Assembly: GCA_018127085.1 (NCBI GenBank) | Contig: CM030722.1 | Coordinates: forward strand, 496,001 to 560,000 | Length of the DNA stretch: 64,000 nt | Direction of reading: 5' to 3' | Origin: Pneumocystis sp. 'macacae' | Taxonomy: Eukaryota > Ascomycota > Pneumocystomycetes > Pneumocystales > Pneumocystaceae | Part shown: positions 10,148 through 23,127 of the stretch, in pieces | Layout: each line of letters starts with the position of its first letter | How positions within the stretch are numbered: the stretch's first letter is position 1 | Made by a program: the position numbers and the translations under genes | Notes under the pieces: model-generated | Told to the model about the DNA's origin: nothing | What the model saw: only the letters and a program-made list of their open reading frames with translations | Database searches by the model: none

Positions 10148-11433
10148 TTAACTGTTAATACCAAATATTGATAGATCACCTTTTTTACTTGTTTCATCCC
10201 CTGCATACGCTAACCAATATTTGTAAGGATGCCAACAGACCTTGTTTGCTGCGTTGGCTGGAATTTTGTAGATGTGTTCACCTGTTTCAACATGTGACTT
10301 AAAAATAAGTAATGTATTTTAGAGTTTTTATATTATACATACAATGTCAATTGCATTTTCTTCAGATGCTGATGCAATATATTGTCCATCATGACTAAAG
10401 CTGAGTGTCCTTACTGGCCAACTAACAAATGGGTTAAAAGCGTAAAAAAAAATTAAAAAAGACTATACTCAAGCTTTGAAAATGTTTGAACACATATAAA
10501 TTCATCTAAATCCCACAAACTAACAAGCGCGTCTGATCCGCCTACTGCTAAATATCTAAAAAATAAAAATACAAGCTTTGAAATATTGGTGAAAATATAC
10601 CTTCCCTTTGGATCAAATTCTAAAGAAAAACAATTAGATGTATGTGCGTCAATTGTATAAACATGTTTTAAAGATGGCCATTCAACTAAATTAACTGTAC
10701 CATGACCTGTTGCTAATGCAAAAAAGTCACCACTGTTAGACCATGCAATCTCGTTTGTCTATCATTTTTAAGATAACGATAGATTCAAAAATAATTTAAA
10801 GTTACCTCTGTTGGTTGTTTGACTGTGTTTATAACTTTTTTCTCTCTAACATCAACAAATGTGATCACATCATCCTATGTGAAATTAGTAGAGCAATAGG
10901 CTTTTTTTAAAAAAACTTTGCTCCCTGCAGCTACATATTTCCCATCAGGAGACCATGAAACAGTTATATTTTCGCCATTTGTGCTGATTTCCATAACATA
11001 TTTTGCTTCTAATGACACTCAATATTAATTTTTTTCAAAATGTTACTAAACCTCTATAATCCCAAATACGAATTGTTTTATCTTTTCCTACACTTGCAAG
11101 ACGATCGCTATGTGTAGGATCCCATGAAAGATAGTCAACACTTGATGCATGTCCCTTAAGTTCTGTGGAGTATCTTAATTCTAATTTATCAGGATTCCAA
11201 ATACGCAGTGTATGATCTGCTGATCCCGATGCTAGTCTTGAACCAGAACAGTTCCATCCAAGCGTTTTAACAATATCGTTATGTCCCCTTATTGTCCTTG
11301 TTCTTTGTAAAGAAAAAAAACTTGGTGCCTGAAAAAACGTATTATTAAAATGTTTTTGAAAAGGATTTTATGGGAAAAAAACTTCTGATTTTGATATATA
11401 TTTAAATTCGTTTTTTTGAGTGCTATAAGGCAT
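10148..11433 (-). CDS. THO3: THO complex subunit Tho3/Tex1 (WD40)
   Basis: WD40 propeller of the THO/TREX complex, coupling transcription to mRNA export. Eight exons (complement): 11383..11433, 11052..11328, 10917..11017, 10806..10874, 10601..10758, 10469..10555, 10343..10421, 10148..10297; 323 aa, typical size. WD repeats are clear: SGSADHTLRIWN, GKDKTIRIWD, NITVSWSPDGKYVAAGSK, SADALVS-type VGGSDALVSLWDLDE, and the family-specific tail VCWHPYKYWLAYAGDETSKK ending SIFGINS. The seven introns are 34-54 bases. I start at the ATG at 11433 (MPYSTQKNE); a longer frame upstream lacks an ATG. It shares a 274-base intergenic region with the divergent RPP40. Confidence 0.93.
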
Positions 11434-11707
11434 TTTAAATAGAAAAACCACTCCGATTTAGTCACTTTTTCTTCTACAAAGCTCACTTATTTTTTATGAC
11501 GTTTATGTTACTTTGACAACTACAATGTCGATTATATCGATTTGTAGATTATCGATAATCTTATTAAAGATATCTTTGTAAAGCAGGTATTTTTTGAATT
11601 TTTTTTCCAATTATGAATACTTTTTTTAAAATAAAAGGGTACTTTATTTTTAATTATTTTTTATGCTGAACATAGTTTTATGAAAAACAGTGACTTTTTA
11701 TGAAAAT

Positions 11708-13103
11708 ATGGAATTATTTGGAAAACCTTTAAAACGGAGAAAAAAAAAATGTTTCGTTACATATGGGGCCCCCAAAATATCTTTAATATTATCACATCCA
11801 TTTAATTTTTCTGTCTTATTCTTTCATTTTGAATATTCACGAATTAATAAGAAATTTAGGTTGAGCTTTGTTTACGAAAAGATGATTCAAAAAAAGCTCA
11901 TTTTTTGTTTGATAAAAGCATTTTTCCTAGATTTATTATGTTGAATGTCAAATTGAGCTGGTTTCTTTGCGATGATGTTTTGAATAAGCTTATTAAAACA
12001 GGTAAATGGTTGAATTTTTTATTTTTATTAATATTTTTAGAAATACTGTGTGCACTTTCCATGAATCATATAGATACGGATGATGTTATTTGTATTAATA
12101 AAGGTATTTTTTAATATTTTTTAGACTTTTTATTTATTTTAAGGAATAATTATTCTTTCTTTAACAAAGGAAACGTATGAAAAAGCGGGACTCGTGGGGA
12201 AACCGTCTGCTTTTTCAAAAATATCCTCTAGATGGAGTATTCTATTTCTTGGTTATGTATTTATGAATAATATTGTTAGATGTGACATTGGATATGAGAG
12301 ATTCTTCTATGAAAAAAGGAAAAAAGGGATTTAACCGAATTTTATGGAGTTTTGAGAATAATTTTTTAAGAGAATTTTCCTTCAAAATCTCAGCATTGAA
12401 TGAAGGTTGATAATTTTTACCTCTCATTTTATTCTTAGATTTGTTTCAGATGATATTAAAGTTATTGAAGAAGTTGTTGGTTTATCTAGTCGTCTTGCAC
12501 ATTTTGAAGATTATGAATCAGGACAAATATTATGTCCTTCTTTTTCTTACCCAGAAGAAATTTATGATTTAGATTTAAATAAAATCATCCGAAGAGAATG
12601 GGCTATGGAGATATATGAATGGCTGGGTTTAGTTTCTCTTAGAGCTGATAAGTAAAAGTTTTAAGATTTTTTGATAGTTTAATGATAATTAAGATTACGA
12701 ATTCAAAATAAACCTGGTCCTTATATATCCACTTATCATATTTCAAATGCTTTAGAAGGCGAGGTTATGACGTTTTTATGGTCAGGTATGATTAGTTGCA
12801 CATGGATATTGAATATATGGACATCTTTATTGTAATATTTTCTAGAATATAGAGAAAAAAATTAAATGAACTTCTAGGAATATTCAAGATATGAATTGGT
12901 TTTCTTTAACTGTTAATGGTTTTGAAGATTCACCTATTAGCTGGGAAAACTGTGAACATGGATATTTTTATGGAGGAGAGAACACATACACATTATTGAA
13001 ACTTAGTAATAATAGCAAAAAACCTGCTTCATATAATTTAGATAATATTATTCCACATTTTATTGTATATGAATATGTTAATAGTTATGATCAACGTTCT
13101 TAA
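11708..13103 (+). CDS. RPP40: RNase P/MRP protein subunit p40 (Rpp40 family)
   Basis: Protein subunit of nuclear RNase P/MRP, which processes tRNA 5' ends and rRNA. Exons 11708..11859, 11931..12001, 12041..12103, 12144..12236, 12280..12405, 12450..12651, 12694..12785 and 12889..13103 (about 337 aa). Family landmarks in order: HPFNFSVLF near the start, FLCDDVLNKLIKT, IIILSLTKETYEKAGLVG, VTLDMRDSS, GFNRILWSFE, YEWLGLVS, PGPYISTYH, then the diagnostic LTVNGFEDSPISWENCEHGY and GGENTYTLL. All junctions but one are consistent in phase. The gap 12786-12888 is too long for this gene's introns and probably hides a small exon (see findings). Ends 96 bases before TRL1. Confidence 0.88.
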
Positions 13104-13199
13104 ATTATTTATTCGAAATTTTGAAAAATAAAATTAAGATATTCTATTCCTCTATTTTTGATTTTACTTGTAAAATAAGCTTATTTCGATATTGATTTT

Positions 13200-15676
13200 A
13201 TGGATTTTGAAAAAAGTGAGGTACCTGAGACGGCTCATGAGCTTATTTCAAGAATTGAAGAAGCAAAAAATTGTAAAAATAACAGCTCAAAGTCTATTTC
13301 GAAACATACGTTTATTCTTAAGAATGGTGTGAAGATTAATAGCTGGAAATTACCTGAATTTGGTTCTAAAAAAACGTCTAAAATATTTCTGGATATTCGA
13401 GGACTTTTTTCTATAACAAATAAGCAAAATCTTCATGAAATTGTAATTAGAGGTATTTTTTTTTCCTCTTCAAGGGTTTTATGTCATTTATGAAGGTTAC
13501 AATAAGTTTTTTGCGGTTAATGAAGTGGAGATGACTAAAGTAACGTATTATTAATATATATGATTTTTTTAATTTCTTTAAGTGGGAGACACTAGAAAGA
13601 CTTACTAAGGGCCCTTATACTTTAACTCTTAAAGAAAATGGCTGTATTATTTTTATTTCAGCTCTTGCAGATCTTTCTTTGATTGTTGCAAGTAAACATT
13701 TTTTGGGGCCATCTGCTTGTGGTATTTCTAGTCATGCACAAATGGGTGAAATATGGCTAGATAGGCATTTGTCATCTGTTGGTCGTACTCGAGAACAATT
13801 AGCATCTGTATTGCGTGAAAAAAATGTTACGCTTGTTTCAGAACTGTGTGATGATTCCTTTGAAGAACATATTATAGAATATCCTCCTGAAAAAAGGGGA
13901 CTTTATCTTCATGGAATTAATAAGAATGAACCTATTTTTTCAACTGCACCATTTGATGAAGTATTTTCTTTTGGAATTGAATGGGGATTTAAACAAGTTG
14001 ATTTTATGATATTTGAATCCCTTTTGAAATTAAAAGACTTTATCGGGGATTCAGAGAAATTGGGATCTTATCATGGTAAAGAGGTTGAAGGTTTTGTAAT
14101 ACGATGTAAATCTAAGAATTCTGATGAAGATACATGTTTTCGTGATTTTTTTTTCAAATATAAATTTAAAGAGCCTTATTTTCTTTATAGAAGATGGAGA
14201 GAGGTGACGCGTGCAATTATATCTAATACATATAAGTTTAATACTTCTGATATTGAAATTACAAAACAGTATGCTAAATGGGTTCGTCTTTTGTTAAAAA
14301 AGGAGCCTGATCTTTCTCTGGAATATAAACAAAATCATGGAATTGTGGCTCTTAGAAAACGATTTTTGGAAGAATATAATTATTCACATTCAGATCTTGC
14401 GGAATTACTTACCACGACGGCTATTGATGACCTAGAAGATAGAAATATTTTACTTGTTACTATCGGTACAATTGGTTGTGGAAAAACAACTCTTGCCCTT
14501 GCATTATCTTCTTTATTTGGGTTTGGGCATATTCAAAATGACAATATTGTAGGAAAAAAAACAAAGATTCACAAGTTTGCAACAAAAATTGCGGAAGCAT
14601 TGATGCACTACAATGTTGTTGTGGCAGATAAGTTAGTATTTTTAGTTTTTTAGAAATTTTTAACATGACATAGGAACAATCATAAGTTTATAGAAAGGAA
14701 AGAATTGATTCATTTGGTTTCAGAATTATCTCCAGATACACGTTTTATTGCTCTTTATTATTATCATTATGATAAAGACATTAGCCCGTTTTTAAAAAAA
14801 CAAGAATTGAATAAGGTTTTAAAAGTGACTCAGGACAGAGTCCTTGCGCGTGGAAATAATCATCAAACAATCGATGCATCGCCAAATAAAATTAAGGCTG
14901 TTTTAGGAATTATGAATGGATTTCTTTCTAGGTTTGAACCTTTAGATCGTAGTAAGGAGCCAGATAGTCTTTTTGAGGATGTTATTGTTTTAGATCCTAC
15001 AAAAGATACAAGGTATAATTTAGAAATTGTGGTTAATAAGCTTTACGAAATTATTCCGAGATATATTACAGAAATACCTACATCATCTCAAATGGACCAT
15101 GCTATCTTTTCAGCTTTAAATGATTACTGTCCTGGTATTTTACCTTCCCTTTCTTGTTTTTCTCGAGTTCCAGAATATTTTGCAATTGTTCTTAAAGATA
15201 ATTTAGCTCTTTATATAGAAGAAATTATGCGGATGCAAACTGAAGAAAAGCGCATGTTTTGGGAGCATTTGAAGAGTTTATCTCGTGTACAGCATACTTT
15301 TCATGTTACTTTAATTCATATTTCGGAAAAATTGAAATATTCTGAAATTTGGAACTCCTATTTGTCTCGAATTGACAATCATGGCGTAATTTGTCAAGCT
15401 AGTGTTGAGTTTACGCATCTTGTTTGGAATTCCCGGATTATGGCTTTGGCTGCAAAAATAATTGATTCGCAAAAGAAAAAGCTTATATCTGTAAATCCCT
15501 ATCCTCATGCTACTATTGGAACAGAGAACAAAACGATTCTTCCGAAAGAGTCAAATGATTTGCTTTGTTTTTGGAAATCTCATCCCCATGATCCTACCGT
15601 TATGTCCTTGACACTTACACCCAGACTGTTTAGTGGAACTGCCGTTGCTGTCTATCCAGCTAAGTCTACAGTGTAA
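13200..15676 (+). CDS. TRL1: Fungal tRNA ligase Trl1 (ligase, kinase, cyclic phosphodiesterase)
   Basis: Trifunctional enzyme that joins tRNA halves after intron removal and, in yeast, HAC1 mRNA halves. Exons 13200..13452, 13496..13539, 13583..14631, 14674..15676; 782 aa. Ligase domain first: ARGYxKFF-type RGYNKFFAVNE, then TLKENGC with the nucleotidyl-transfer Lys at about residue 116. The kinase P-loop GTIGCGKTT lies at about 393-401. The C-terminal 2H phosphodiesterase has paired motifs HVT (about 658) and HATIG (about 726). All three activities therefore look intact. The three introns are 42-43 bases. An earlier acceptor inside intron 1 (13474) keeps the frame but adds residues that break the RGYNKFF motif, so I rejected it. 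Confidence 0.95.
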
Positions 15677-15827
15677 TATGTTTTTTTAGTTGTTTGAGTG
15701 TTATAAAGTTTTCTTCAATTGTTTTTTTTAATTTGCATATTTTTCTTTATTTTTTTGATACTACTGCGTTTTTAAATGTATAATATGCCTCTATATTACC
15801 TTATATCTATTAATTATTGATAAGCAT

Positions 15828-18102
15828 ATGTCAAAAGACTACTTGGATGAGAATTTTGATGTTAAGTCTTTACGAATTGCTGATCTTCGTCGTATTTTAC
15901 TTGAACATGATATAGATTATCCTTCCTCAGCGAAAAAACAAGTGCTTTTAAACTTGTTTCATAAACATGTTTTTTCTCGACAAAAAGTCATAACAACTGA
16001 AAAGCAGCATATTAAGGATGCTATTCATGAAAAGAATGAAGAGGGTTTGGACGTATGTGTTTTTTGGGAGAAAGATATAGTTTATAATGCTTAAAATGAT
16101 TTTTTTTAGATTAAACAAGTTAAACAAAAAGTTTCTAAAAAAACAACGTTAGAACCCTCGGGAACTGCGAAAGGTAATCCAAATCTAAGGACCAATATTC
16201 GCGGGTCTTTGCGTAGGTCTGAAAGTGTGCATACTGTGGAAATTGAAGCTCCTTTAAAAGAAGTAGGCTGGAGAAAAAACTATTCTTTAAAATGCCGTTT
16301 AAGTATTATTTAGTCCTCTTCAGAAGATGTTTTTTCGAGTCAAAACCTTTTTCAGAAAGGATCTCCTCTTTGTGAAGCACATATGTCTCCTGTGCCATTA
16401 TTGCATTCAATTGTATAAAATTTGATTCTGACATTTAGAGAATAACAGGACTTGTAGGATAGATCTCTTCCTAGTACATCGAAGTTTTCCTCAGAACCTT
16501 CATTGAAAAATCCTGTTTTGCATGCTAATTCATCTGTTTCCTTAAAAACTCAAACTCAACCATCTGCTGGTGTAAACATATCTTATCCTAAACCACAGAA
16601 ATTTATGGCAAAAATTGAAGATTTAAAAACATCGAAGCAGTTTTATAGTATGGCTGTTCATAGGGATCCTGCTATTTCTACTAATAAATCACAAACATTT
16701 CAAACTAAGGACTCTTTATGTAAAAACATGTCTCTTCAGATTCAGGCAGATAGAGAAAAGACTTCAGGCACTAATAAGGAAAAAAATGATTTAGACATAA
16801 GTAAAGGAAAAAAATACCTAGATGTGAACAAAGAATCTTATGTCTTTTATGATTCTAGAATTGATTCTAAAGATCTTAAGAAGTTTCCATTTATAAAGTT
16901 TTTTCTAATACTTGTTTTTGGAATGTTTTTATTCATGTTAGCTGCTATTTGGAGAGAAGAAACTATTCGCATAGGTTATTGTGGTGTTGAAACTGAAGGT
17001 AATCATTTATATTGAAATTTATGATTTATTTAAAATACTAGTAATACCGAGTATGTATTCGTCAATAAGAGAGAAATTACCACAGATATTATTGAAGAAT
17101 GTTTTTATTTATTGTAAACCATGTCCGAACCATGCTATTTGCTATTCTAACTATAAACTTCTTTGTGAAAAAGATTATATTCTTACTCCGAATATATTTT
17201 CTATTAATGGATTAATTCCAATTTCTCCTTCATGTGTGCCAGATACTGAAAAATTAAGAAAGGTTCATATTATTGTTAGCGAAGCAATACAGATGCTTAG
17301 AGATAAAAATGCTAAACTCGAATGTGGTTCTTTAAAATTACTTAAAGGAGAAAAAGAGGGTATACTCGAAGAGGATCTTGAAAAGCATCTTTGGGAAATT
17401 AAATCAGTTTTACTATAAGCTATTTTATCTTTGATCTAATGGAATTTAGCCTAATATAGATGATGAGCAATTTCAAGAGTTATTATCAGACGCTTTTGAA
17501 GATATTGCTAAATATGACGAGATTTTATTAGAAAACGATGGGTACGTTGTGTTTAATTTTTTTATCATTAATTCTAAGCTTTGGCTGACCTAGACATATC
17601 GATTTAACAGATCAAAAAGATATCTTAAATCAACATCTTTTGCAAACATTTCATTTGGATGTTCCATTAGAAAGTATATCAGACAAAGATTGGTACGTCA
17701 TAGAGTCGAATTTATTGGTATATATACATATATATGTGTATTTGTATAGTTAATATTTATTTAGGAATAATATGTTCAATAATTTTTTTATTTAAAATAA
17801 AATCTGTTTTTTTTTTTCGTAGAGCATATAGATCAAGGATTTCAGGGTTGGTTCACTTTTCTCTTCAAAGGTTATTTGATCAGAAACGCTCCTATATTTT
17901 AGATCCGAAATCTACATATCCATATGTTGCTATTTCACATTTACGAGATGATATACTTATAAATGAGTTTAATGCTGATCAGCGCCATAAGATTTGGAAT
18001 AAAGTAGAGAAAATTGTTGAAAATAATTCGAATATAAGAACACGACTAGCGGAAATAAATGGTGAGTGGATACGAGCCTGGGAGTGGATTGGTATTACTT
18101 AA
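15828..18102 (+). CDS. Heh/LEM-type inner nuclear membrane protein (Man1-Src1 C-terminal domain)
   Basis: Inner nuclear envelope protein of the Src1/Heh1-Heh2 (Lem2/Man1) group, linking chromatin to the nuclear membrane. Exons 15828..16052, 16110..16262, 16314..16412, 16458..16998, 17042..17406, 17450..17541, 17594..17692, 17765..17773, 17823..18102 (620 aa). The N-terminal HeH/SAP-like helices (DVKSLRIADLRRILLEHDI) are followed by a Ser/Thr-rich linker, a transmembrane segment at about 303-321 (FFLILVFGMFLFMLAAIW), a lumenal Cys region (CKPCPNHAICY, CEKDYIL) and the Man1-Src1 end (PYVAISHLRDDIL, WEWIG). The order of parts is that of the family. Exon 8 is only 9 bases, and a second transmembrane helix is not obvious in the spliced model. 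Lem2 and Man1 cannot be told apart by eye. Confidence 0.88.
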
Positions 18103-19683
18103 TGAATTTTCAATATAGAAAATATTTAATATTATAATCTTTACATAACGCTAAAAAGCATGGTGACTCTATTACAAAATACTTTAGAAATTCTATTTAA
18201 AGTAATTTGACTATAGATTGGTACATTTTTTTATAAAAAAAATTTGGATATTCTATTACACTGTAATTTATATTAAAAATATAATTAATGATATATGTAA
18301 TTAATTTATTAAAATTAACTGGAAAATAATAGTTTTGACTATAAAGTTTCTTCATTTCTAGATTATAATTTTCTATATAAAAATTAAATTTAGTTAACGC
18401 ATAATTGTGTGCAAGAGTTTTATAAATCAGAACGATGATATTTCACCAATTCTGTCTGCAAATAATTTTTGTACAGATATATTTGTAATTACTTTAAAAG
18501 CAATTTGACAGATATGTCCGCCCATCGTCGACATTTTCAATCATTTTTAATACTAAACTCTTATCGATTTTAGAAGAACTTACCTATATAACTTATTTTT
18601 ATAGTTATTTTTATAATTGAGTATCTATTGTTATATAAGTATTTTTTAAAATAATTTTGCAACATTAACATAAATATCAGACAAGGCTGAAACTTATTAT
18701 GGGTTCTACATAGAATTCTGAAATATATAATATATGCTTTTTTATCATCAAACATTTATTGTTTATGTTTTTTGCTGCAAGTTCAATAAAAAATAATACC
18801 TTTTAAGATTTAAAAATAAATTAGAAAAATTTAATAAAATACTAAATATCCAAAATCAGATAGTATAAGTTTTTTATCCGCAAATTTTTATTTTTAGGAG
18901 TTGGATTGTTATAAAAAGTCATCATACTTGGATATTTATTATAAAAAAATCAAAAATATCTTTCAATTGTAAATATTATTAAATAAAAAATTCTCTAAAA
19001 TTAGATATTTTTTTTGAGAATAACTAAAATGCTTTACCTGATTTATTATGATCTATTTGAAATATGAAGTTTCTAAGAAAAATGCTAAAACATCAAACCA
19101 TTCGATTTTAAATGCATTTCTAATTAGATGATTATTATTATTATGATATTAAGCAATCTAAAAATGCGTATGTATGCTAAAAATGATTCTTTAAAAAATT
19201 TTTAGTATTATAGTTAAATCTTATTCCAATTTAAAAATGTGTTTAAAGATAAAAAGAACCTGTATTTGATATTTATAATATTATAAAAATGGATATTATA
19301 AAATAAACTATTTTATTTGCAAATCCATTTGTGAATTATAAATGGTGCTACAATAGTAATATTTAGAAATTTTGATTTATTGATTTAAAAAAAAATTACC
19401 ACCATTTTATTTATCCAAAAAAGTAAAAAAAAAAAAAAAAAACAAAAAACCATTTAAATGCATTCTAGTAAAAAACTGAAATTTTGAAATTTCAGAAAAT
19501 ACAATTTTATATCCAAAATATATTATTTTAAAAAAACCAAAATGATTAATATTCAGCATATTCTCTAGCAGAGTATTAAACAATTAACATATATTTGCAA
19601 CATATATATACCAAAAAAATATAAATTGCTCTTATTATTATGTTTATAATATATAAACATACTTAAATAGATATTATTTTTTT
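18103..19683. other. AT-rich gene-free region (1.6 kb)
   Basis: Between the Heh gene stop and the SF3A2 stop. Very AT-rich with many stops in all frames and an A-homopolymer of about 18 near 19424-19442. No protein, tRNA or rRNA signature seen. Confidence 0.6.
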
Positions 19684-20538
19684 TTATTTTGAAGTAGATG
19701 AATTAGATAACCCAGGAACACCCATATATCTTGTATCTCTGTCGGATTTGAAGAAAAATTGCATAGAAAATGTAGGTTTATCCCAAAAAGTCCAAAAATT
19801 TCCTTCTGACCTATCTATTTCTTTTGCTTCTAAAAACATAAAACACTATAAAACTAGAAATAAAAAATTACCTATTTTAAACGCAACGCTTTCATATGGT
19901 TCAGCACTTATGATTAAATATTGCCAACGTCGGTCGGGATGTTCAATTCTTTGTTCATATGCACTCATAAATCGATGTCGAGGGTGAATATCTGCACCAA
20001 TTTCAGGGTAACTTAATTGAAACAGAAGCCCGATTTGGCGTGTATATGGGTCTCTTATTTTCGTAATTTTGTATCCAGGACGACCTATTTTAATAACATT
20101 TTTTCGAACCTGAATTTGTTGTCCAATAACTCCTACTGGAAGACCTGTAATGGCATCCATACTCCCTTCCTTCTGCTCTTTTGCTGCTCTACGTGCAAGG
20201 TTTGTTTGATGTTTTTTGCCTTGTGTATGGGCTAAATATGATCCATCGTTGGCATGTAATGTTAAACAAAGTTTGCATTCAAAACTTCCAAGATGGTTTT
20301 TTAGAATATAAGGATCCTTTTTACATATTAAGGTATTTTTCAGTATATTCAATTATGTTTTAAACCTTTGCAAGATCAATTGTTTCTAATGCAAGTTTCC
20401 GTAATCGTTCACGGCGATCTGCATTTGTTTCACTTGTGCCTGCAACTCCTCCACCCCCAAACTTGCTTCCCTATATAAATTATAAGGTCTTGTTCAAATT
20501 TTTTCTCAATTACGTACAACTCGATTTTGATAATCCAT
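19684..20538 (-). CDS. PRP11: Splicing factor 3a subunit 2 (SF3a66 / Prp11)
   Basis: U2 snRNP component needed for prespliceosome assembly. Exons (complement) 20518..20538, 20366..20470, 19872..20316, 19684..19829; 238 aa. The N-terminus MDYQNRVG then GGGGVAGTSETNADRRERLR matches the family. The C2H2-type zinc finger has Cys56, Cys59, His72 and His78 (ECKLCLTLH, AHTQGKKHQTN). Then come GRPGYKITKIRDP, PRHRFMSAYEQRIE, DRRWQYLIISAEPYE and a FW-rich tail. Donor choice at 20517 (GTACGT) rather than 20520 keeps the family residue count at the start. No Pro-rich C-tail as in animals; length is normal for fungi. Confidence 0.95.
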
Positions 20539-21312
20539 TTATTGGTTTTTGATTTTTTTTCTGTTTTTTATGTCACTAAAGTTTTTACGTAGTTTTATAT
20601 TTTGAAAATAAAAAATATGTAAGATAAATTTAATCCAGAAAATTAGAATTGTTTGTTTATATTTTTATCTACAAAGTGAAAATTATGATAATATCTCTAA
20701 ACTATATATGAAACTCTGGATAAAAAATCGAATATTTTAAGTAGTGGATATATTAAGATGTATTAATTATAACTGAAAAGAAAATCTTTAGAACAGACAT
20801 TATTTTATTACAAAAAAAATGAAATGGATGTTCATTTAATATATGAAACATAAGATAAGAACGATAAAATTTAATATAATATATATATATAAACATAATA
20901 TGTATAGTAAATGCTTTGCTAGATAGTCAAGATTGTATGTAGAACTAGTTAATAAAAATATGTAATAACTTTATGATTTGAATATAATAAAAAAAAAAAT
21001 ATTTGGTATGTAAATTGACGCAGATCTTGATCACACGTTTTGTGCATAATCGTCACTTTTTATTTAAATGCACAGATTAGTTAGCATCATGAAGACAGAG
21101 TTAGAAACGTATGAATGGCGACAATGAAGATCATTCTGTTAAATAATGATTTAAAGTTAAATGATTTTAAAAAAATCCGGAAAATTTAATCACAATTTTT
21201 GAAAAAAATATTTTTTTAGTAGTTAATATTTTGCATCTTTAATTAATGTTCAAATGTAATTATTCGTTATGTTTTGTTAGATTTTATATGTAGAAGTTAA
21301 AAATAGATTTAG
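20539..21312. other. AT-rich gene-free region
   Basis: Upstream of SF3A2 and downstream of the La-related gene. Around 21015-21150 composition is slightly less AT-rich, but no tRNA or convincing C/D snoRNA boxes could be recognised. No coding frame seen. Confidence 0.5.
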
Positions 21313-23127
21313 TTATTTATCATTTTTTGCATCATTTTGACCTTTTTCGGTTTTATTAACGTTAGAAACATCCTGATAAAATAATAAGAATAAATAATAT
21401 TATACAAAATTAGTGAAATAACCTCTTGTATAGTTACACTAGAACTAGGGATTTTTGGAGATAAACTTTGACTAAATATATTTATACTAGCCCCATTAGA
21501 AGGCATTTCTTGAGATCTGGGTGCAAATGGAGCCGCATCTGGATTTATTCGAGGCAAAAATGGTAGAGCATCTACACTCTCCTTTAAAGCTTTGCTAGAT
21601 GTATTTGACTTCTCATTATCAGGAAAACTAGTTGAAGTTAACCGTCCATTCCGCACACTAGGATCTCTCTCTTTTTCAGGTAAAACCCATATTTCCCAGC
21701 CGTCTTTTTTTCGAACTCGATCATAACCATCAGAAAAATTAACATCTACTGTACGTGAATATGTAGTAACATCTCTAATGAAATTATATTCTAATGCGAA
21801 ACTTCTAATTCGATTGAAATTAGTCAAAACTAATAAATTTACCCATCCTTGATCATCCATATGGCGACGGAGGAATAAGTCTTTACATAAATTCTCGACT
21901 GAAAAATAATAATCACTAATATTATTAGTAGATTTTAGATTATTCATAAACATACATTTGACCAAGGATATAATTTTTCAAAACTATAGGATCATACATA
22001 ACAGGGACCATCATTCCAAGATGATTTATGTGAGAATAATCATACATATAAGGCTGTTGATACTTTTCATTCGGATAAAAAGGAATAGTTAGATTTCCAC
22101 ATGCAGGTGGTCGAAAAGGCATGTATATATTAGGAGTTTGTACAAATGCACCAACATTTAATAAGGGTTGACCATTTTGATGAATAAATGGTATATGAAG
22201 ACCACCTAATTTTCAATTAGAAAATAACATACAAAAATAAAGCACACCTCTAGCTCTGTAACTGTTATTACGCTGATGACGATTATTGTCATCCTTTACA
22301 CCATTAGGATTATCTTTTATTTTAAGTTCTTCTATATTAAGTTTGTTTGAAACCCCATTAGTATCTTTTAGATTAGATATATTTTCTTTAGGATGATTAG
22401 TTGTTTGAGAAGAAATATTAGACGCATTTTTATCTTTTAATGCATTTGTTTGAGCATTATTCCGACCTTCACGTTTTTCTTGGTTATTTGCTCCACGTCT
22501 ATTATTTTTTCCTTTATCAGACTTATGTTCCCGATGATTTTTAGAAAGTGTATGTGAATCATCAGTGGACGCTATTCGCCCATTTTTAGCGGACCCTTTA
22601 AATGCATTATCATGAAATCTTCCTTCACGGGTCCGATTTCCTGATTTTGGAGGCAATGGTTTGGAATGAGTGATTATTGGTATATAAGTAACCCATTTTT
22701 CTTTTCCGGATGTTCTTGCTGCAGGAGGATTAGGTTTTTCTTTCTCGTGGGAACTTTCTTCTGAGACAGCCTTATCCAAAGTTGGCCAGCTTTCTGTATC
22801 CGATAAAATTGATATTAATCCCGAATTTTTATGGTTTAAAGAATTCCCATTAAGAGACGCTTTAATGGAAGAGCCATCTATTTTTGATACATTTTTAGAT
22901 TCCCCAGACTCATTGGCTTGACAATTTGATAATTTAACCATTTGTTCTTGTCGAGCTTTCCATACATTTGTTTTTGGTGCAGGTGCAGGCGCAAACTTCT
23001 TATCAGGTAATTTTTGAGAAGACTCTGATGAAATATGTTCTTGAGAATTTTTCATATTTTCCCCATTTATTGAGGGCGAAGATGATGAAACTGCAGAGGC
23101 CCATGAAAGTTTTGCATCACCGTCCAT
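21313..23127 (-). CDS. La-related RNA-binding protein (Sro9/Slf1/LARP1 type)
   Basis: Cytoplasmic RNA-binding protein; yeast relatives associate with polysomes and mRNA. Exons (complement) 22248..23127, 21956..22205, 21423..21915, 21313..21372; 560 aa. A disordered, charged N-terminal half includes TESWPTLDKA and WVTYIP motifs typical of this group. The La motif starts at about residue 374: QIDYYFSVENLCKDLFLRRH, MDDQGWV, then KDGWEIWVLPEKE. The intron at 21916..21955 falls inside Q|I-DYYFS and restores the motif exactly, with a good branch site (CTACTAATAAT). Start chosen at the ATG of MDGDAKLSW. No RRM visible after the La motif. Confidence 0.9.

Noticed and set aside
17734..17822. Hydrophobic N-terminal ORF in front of the last Heh/LEM exon as a constitutive exon
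   Set aside because: It cannot be joined to the preceding exon in frame with an intron of realistic size (only a 13-base one fits); kept only as a possible alternative isoform in the findings.
20539..21312. RNA gene in the slightly less AT-rich patch near 21.0-21.15 kb
   Set aside because: No tRNA cloverleaf, snRNA or snoRNA hallmarks.
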